Below, piece by piece: positions 4,353 to 6,905 of a stretch of 6,905 nt of DNA. Under the pieces are notes generated by a model. The model saw only the letters and a list, made by a program, of their open reading frames with translations. It made no database searches and was not told the origin of the DNA. The stretch comes from Acidobacteriaceae bacterium (lineage in GTDB: Bacteria > Acidobacteriota > Terriglobia > Terriglobales > Acidobacteriaceae): assembly GCA_003151875.1 (NCBI GenBank), contig PLYW01000085.1, forward strand, positions 1 through 6,905, written 5' to 3'. The translations under genes were made by a program, and so were the position numbers. How positions within the stretch are numbered: the stretch's first letter is position 1; the number at the start of each line of letters is the position of its first letter.

Positions 4353-5750
4353 CTATTGAACCGCTCCGCCTCGGCTCCCGCTCTGTTCTCCCGCCCCTGG
4401 CGCGAACAGTTGCAGATTCTCCTTCTTCCAGGTCATCGCGTCATGGATGCGGTTGTAACCGCTGGGATGGTCGAAGAAGATGTACTCCTCCACCGGACCA
4501 GGATGCATCTTGCGATACTCGCCCAAGTGAATCGCGGCCTGCGCAAAACCATCGGGAAGGCGGCTGGCGTTCAGTCCGTACATGTCGGCTTCGTGCTCGG
4601 TAGTCCGCGTGTGCGTGTTGAGCAGCGGCGTGGCGACGAATCCTATGATGGACAGCAGCAGAATCACCAGCGGCACGACGGCGACGTCGCCGATGCCGCG
4701 GATTTGCCACCGCTCGCCCCAGCGATGCAGCGACCACTGCAGCGACCAGTTCAAAAACGCAAAGCTGACCACAATCACGACCGAGAAAAATAGCAGGTCC
4801 TTGGGAATGTGGTTGAGCACATAGTGCCCCATCTCGTGGCCCATCACCGACTGGATCTCTTCCGGCGAACCCCGGCGCAGCAGGTTGTCATTCAAGGTGA
4901 CGCGCAGGGTATTGCCGAAGCCGCTGACGTTGGCGCTCATGCGCGTGGTCTGCTTGGAGGCGTCGATCTCCCAGACGTCCTTCGCGGGAATCCCATTCGC
5001 CCGCGCCAGGCTTAGGATGGGCGCCGTCACTTTGGGATCGTCGAGGCGCGAGACCTTGTTGAAGATGGGCATGATGAAGACCGGGACGATCATCGCAAAG
5101 AAGGCCAGGAAGACCGAGGTCACGATGGCTCCCCAAATCCACCAGGTGCGCGGCAGGCGGCGCACGATGCCGAACAGCAACACGACCAGGATTCCGCCCA
5201 GCACAATGCCGATCATCAGACCTTTGGTCTGGTCCCACGCCCACGGACCGAAGGTCTGCGTGGCCAGGCCGTATTGCCGCTCGCGCGTGTAGCCCTCATA
5301 AATCACCAGGGGCGCGCCCAGAACAAAGGTAAGCAGCGAATACTCAACCCAATAGATAAAGGTCTGCAGCGGCTTGAAGCGGGTGATGCGCTCGGCCAGA
5401 TCGCGCATTCGCGCCGACCAGCGAAGGTTCAGCAACAACAGCGCGATCACCACCCCATATAAGAAGTCCCACAGAATGAGCCAATAGCCGCCCTCGAAGT
5501 AGGCGTCACTGCGGGTGCGCGCGCTGGCCGGTATGCGCGCCATGTAGGCGTCGGTGGCGGCTTCCACGCTGAAGTTAGGGGACGGTTGGGCTTCGGGAGG
5601 CACCGTCGTCACCGAAGGCATTTCGTTGGCGGCGTTGCTGCCGACCGGTGGCGCCGCTTGCGCCGCCGCCAGGCCCAAACCCAGGCCGAAGACAAGAAAG
5701 AAGAAGGCAAAGAGGAACAAGGCGAAATTCGTCCGCATCCCGGAGACCAT
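4353..5750 (-). CDS. Membrane-bound M48 zinc metalloprotease (Ste24/CaaX protease 1-like)
   Basis: This encodes 465 residues from the ATG at 5750. An ATG at 5738 (MRTNF) is also possible, and the further frame to 5852 has no ribosome site or family resemblance. The protein opens with a signal or first membrane segment (about 8-30, ending AAAQAAP) and a Pro-rich spacer. Membrane helices follow near 88-108, 133-151, 176-194 and 203-228. The catalytic motif is GHEMGHYV, with zinc ligands His305 and His309 and catalytic Glu306. Two more membrane segments (about 320-336 and 355-376) precede TEHEADMYG, where Glu385 should be the third ligand. The late DHPSGYNRI (427-435) is also typical. This topology is that of Ste24-type M48 proteases, which cleave membrane or prenylated substrates in eukaryotes; bacterial homologues probably act in membrane protein quality control. 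It is divergent from rpoD, with no clear promoter or ribosome site visible. Confidence 0.9.
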   Translation of the reverse strand: MVSGMRTNFALFLFAFFFLVFGLGLGLAAAQAAPPVGSNAANEMPSVTTVPPEAQPSPNFSVEAATDAYMARIPASARTRSDAYFEGGYWLILWDFLYGVVIALLLLNLRWSARMRDLAERITRFKPLQTFIYWVEYSLLTFVLGAPLVIYEGYTRERQYGLATQTFGPWAWDQTKGLMIGIVLGGILVVLLFGIVRRLPRTWWIWGAIVTSVFLAFFAMIVPVFIMPIFNKVSRLDDPKVTAPILSLARANGIPAKDVWEIDASKQTTRMSANVSGFGNTLRVTLNDNLLRRGSPEEIQSVMGHEMGHYVLNHIPKDLLFFSVVIVVSFAFLNWSLQWSLHRWGERWQIRGIGDVAVVPLVILLLSIIGFVATPLLNTHTRTTEHEADMYGLNASRLPDGFAQAAIHLGEYRKMHPGPVEEYIFFDHPSGYNRIHDAMTWKKENLQLFAPGAGEQSGSRGGAVQ

Positions 5751-5874
5751 AGGAAAAGATACCTCGTTATGAGCCGATAGGAGTATATACGGGCGCACTG
5801 CGCCATTAGTTTCAAGGGAATGGCGAGCAATCTTTACGGGCTTTCGGCCCACCTATAGAAATGAAAATTGATTA

Positions 5875-5963
5875 CGGAGGCACCGAGAGCACGGAGAATA
5901 CTCGATGGGAACCAAACCTCCGTGACCTCTGTGTCGGAGCCTGCCCTGAGCGCAGCCGAAGGG
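5875..5963. repeat. Degenerate dispersed repeats: inverted cacggag arms and a ccctgagcg motif
   Basis: An imperfect inverted repeat pairs 5879-5896 (ggcaccgagagcacggag) with 5918-5935 (14 of 18 bases match the reverse complement). It is followed directly by 5937-5963, which contains gcctgccctgagcgcagcc and ends gaaggg. Both texts resemble intergenic repeats that recur in many bacterial genomes, from general memory rather than a search. The short minus-strand frame across them is low-complexity and not credible as a gene. Confidence 0.45.
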
Positions 5964-6145
5964 TGGTAAATGATTTTGCGGATCAGCGTCCTCCGCAGAA
6001 ATCCATCGCTAACTGACTGACGCAAAAGGATGAAGCGAACGCCGGGTAGCCAACATCTAATCGTCAGGACGTGTCAGCGACACCCGAATTGGGCAGCGAT
6101 TCAGGTTCGGTGGTTACTGGCAGTGTGTGATTTGCAAAATAAGTC
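5964..6145. other. Unassigned intergenic stretch
   Basis: Between the dispersed repeats and the rpoD promoter I see no credible gene, RNA or large repeat. The only local structure is a 5-bp hairpin, gtgtc-agc-gacac (6071-6083). The plus-strand frame beginning at 6030 lacks a ribosome site and runs across the rpoD promoter, so it is not called. On the other side of the repeats, 5751-5874 holds the upstream region of the protease gene, with only a small gggc-tttcg-gccc hairpin. Confidence 0.5.
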
Positions 6146-6174
6146 TTGGCGGGTGGTTCGGCTTATGATAAAAT
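6146..6174 (+). promoter_or_regulatory. Sigma-70 type promoter of rpoD
   Basis: A -35-like TTGGCG (6146-6151) and a -10-like TAAAAT (6169-6174) are separated by exactly 17 nt. Transcription would begin near 6181, leaving a leader of about 100 nt before the TTG start. This is the best promoter match in the window and suggests rpoD is transcribed by the primary sigma factor itself. Confidence 0.65.
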
Positions 6175-6264
6175 CTATAAGTTTACACGCATGTCTGTAC
6201 TGCCGTATCGCTCCCGCCTTAGTGTGCATGGAAGCAGCGCGCCCCTCAACTGGCGCCATCTATT

Positions 6265-6270
6265 AGAGGA
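6265..6270 (+). promoter_or_regulatory. Ribosome binding site that fixes the rpoD TTG start
   Basis: AGAGGA lies 9 nt ahead of the TTG at 6280. The reading frame is closed upstream by a TAG at 6220-6222 and has no ATG or GTG between that stop and 6280. The TTG is therefore the only sensible start. Confidence 0.75.
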
Positions 6271-6279
6271 CAATCCGCT

Positions 6280-6905
6280 TTGGCTCTTGAAGATAAGTTC
6301 GACGACATCAAGAAACTGATCGATGCAGGAAAAGAAAAAGGTTACCTCACGTACAACGAGGTCAACGACCTCATCCCGCACGACCTGCATTCGCCCGATG
6401 ACCTTGAGGACCTGCTGACCACCATCGGCACGCAAGGCATTGACGTCCTCGAAAGCCCCAAGCTCCCCGGTTCGCTCGACAAGAAATTCGATGCCGAACT
6501 GGAAGCGGGCGAGGACGTGGAACTCGACTTGACTCCCGGCGCGCTGGAAAAAACCAACGATCCGGTGCGAATGTACCTTCGCGAGATGGGCACGGTCCCG
6601 CTGCTCACCCGCGAGGGCGAAGTGGAGATCGCCAAGCGCATCGAGCGCGGGCAGTTGCGGGTGCTGAAAGCGCTGTCGCGCTCGGCCATCGTGATTCGCG
6701 AAATCGTGGCCATCGGCGAGGACTTGAAGCGCGGCGTGCGCTCGGTCAAGGAGATCGTGCTCTTCGACGAAGAGGAGATCACCGAGGAAGTGGTCCAAAA
6801 TCGCCTGCAGGACATCACCGGCCGCATCGACGATCTGGCCAAGCACTACAAGAAGTCGATGCAGTTGATTGAACGGCTGGACGGCATTCCGCAGAAGAAA
6901 CGGCC
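6280..6905 (+). CDS. rpoD: Primary RNA polymerase sigma factor (RpoD), N-terminal part (runs off right edge)
   Basis: The frame is open from a TTG at 6280 to the window end, giving 208 residues. Sigma-70 region 1.1 is seen at the N-terminus (DIKKLIDAGKEKGYLTYNEV, about 9-28, then NDLIPHDL). Region 1.2 follows with TNDPVRMYLREMGTVPLLTR (92-111) and EGEVEIAKRIERG, the hallmark of group 1 sigma factors. After that comes the beginning of the acidic non-conserved segment (LFDEEEITEEVV, about 161-172). The presence of region 1.1 distinguishes it from alternative sigma factors. The protein directs core RNA polymerase to housekeeping promoters; the core-binding and DNA-recognition regions 2 to 4 lie beyond the window. 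The primase gene that often precedes rpoD is absent; the upstream neighbour is a divergent protease gene. Confidence 0.95.
   Translation, partial: MALEDKFDDIKKLIDAGKEKGYLTYNEVNDLIPHDLHSPDDLEDLLTTIGTQGIDVLESPKLPGSLDKKFDAELEAGEDVELDLTPGALEKTNDPVRMYLREMGTVPLLTREGEVEIAKRIERGQLRVLKALSRSAIVIREIVAIGEDLKRGVRSVKEIVLFDEEEITEEVVQNRLQDITGRIDDLAKHYKKSMQLIERLDGIPQKKR

Noticed and set aside
5834..6025. A 63-residue minus-strand frame in the gap before rpoD.
   Set aside because: It translates the dispersed repeats, lacks a ribosome site and has no family resemblance.
6030..6266. A plus-strand frame starting MKRTPGSQ.
   Set aside because: It has no ribosome site, no motif, and overlaps the rpoD promoter and leader.
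6175..6846. A 223-residue minus-strand open frame opposite rpoD.
   Set aside because: It is the complement of clear sigma factor coding sequence, has no ribosome site, and continues across the rpoD leader.

Overview
This 6.9 kb window is a GC-rich bacterial chromosome segment with compact genes and repeat-laden gaps. The gene set (LemA, a DUF2207 membrane protein, a KBL/AONS-type synthase, a DUF2085 protein, a membrane M48 protease and the N-terminal half of a primary sigma factor) fits Acidobacteriota of the Terriglobia/Koribacter type. That assignment rests on general resemblance and composition; there is no rRNA marker here.

Layout. On the minus strand at the left, lemA (1369-815) is followed by a small four-helix-bundle (S23/IVP family) gene (721-332) and then a DUF2207 gene that runs off the left edge (338-<1). 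The four-helix gene lies between two arrays of a degenerate heptanucleotide repeat in inverted orientation, so it looks like a discrete unit inserted into a lemA-DUF2207 operon. Divergent from lemA is a 211-aa gene of unknown function (1563-2198). Its leader closely resembles that of the next gene, a pyridoxal-phosphate alpha-oxoamine synthase (2276-3493).

The gap after the synthase gene holds a 181-bp block of consecutive hairpins, most with TTTA or TAAA tetraloops, closed by a long-range inverted repeat. Next are a DUF2085 membrane protein (3799-4257), a short second hairpin cluster in a convergent gap, and a minus-strand M48 membrane metalloprotease (5750-4353). A 529-nt divergent gap contains degenerate dispersed repeats and a good sigma-70 promoter (6146-6174) for rpoD, which starts at a TTG (6280) and runs off the right edge.

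How the genes fit together. Most are independent housekeeping or envelope functions: amino-ketone metabolism, membrane proteolysis and transcription initiation. Only lemA and DUF2207 look like a functional pair. The most unusual content is in the non-coding and accessory parts: the heptad-flanked four-helix cassette, the multi-hairpin element, and the orphan gene bracketed by a duplicated leader and a short inverted repeat.
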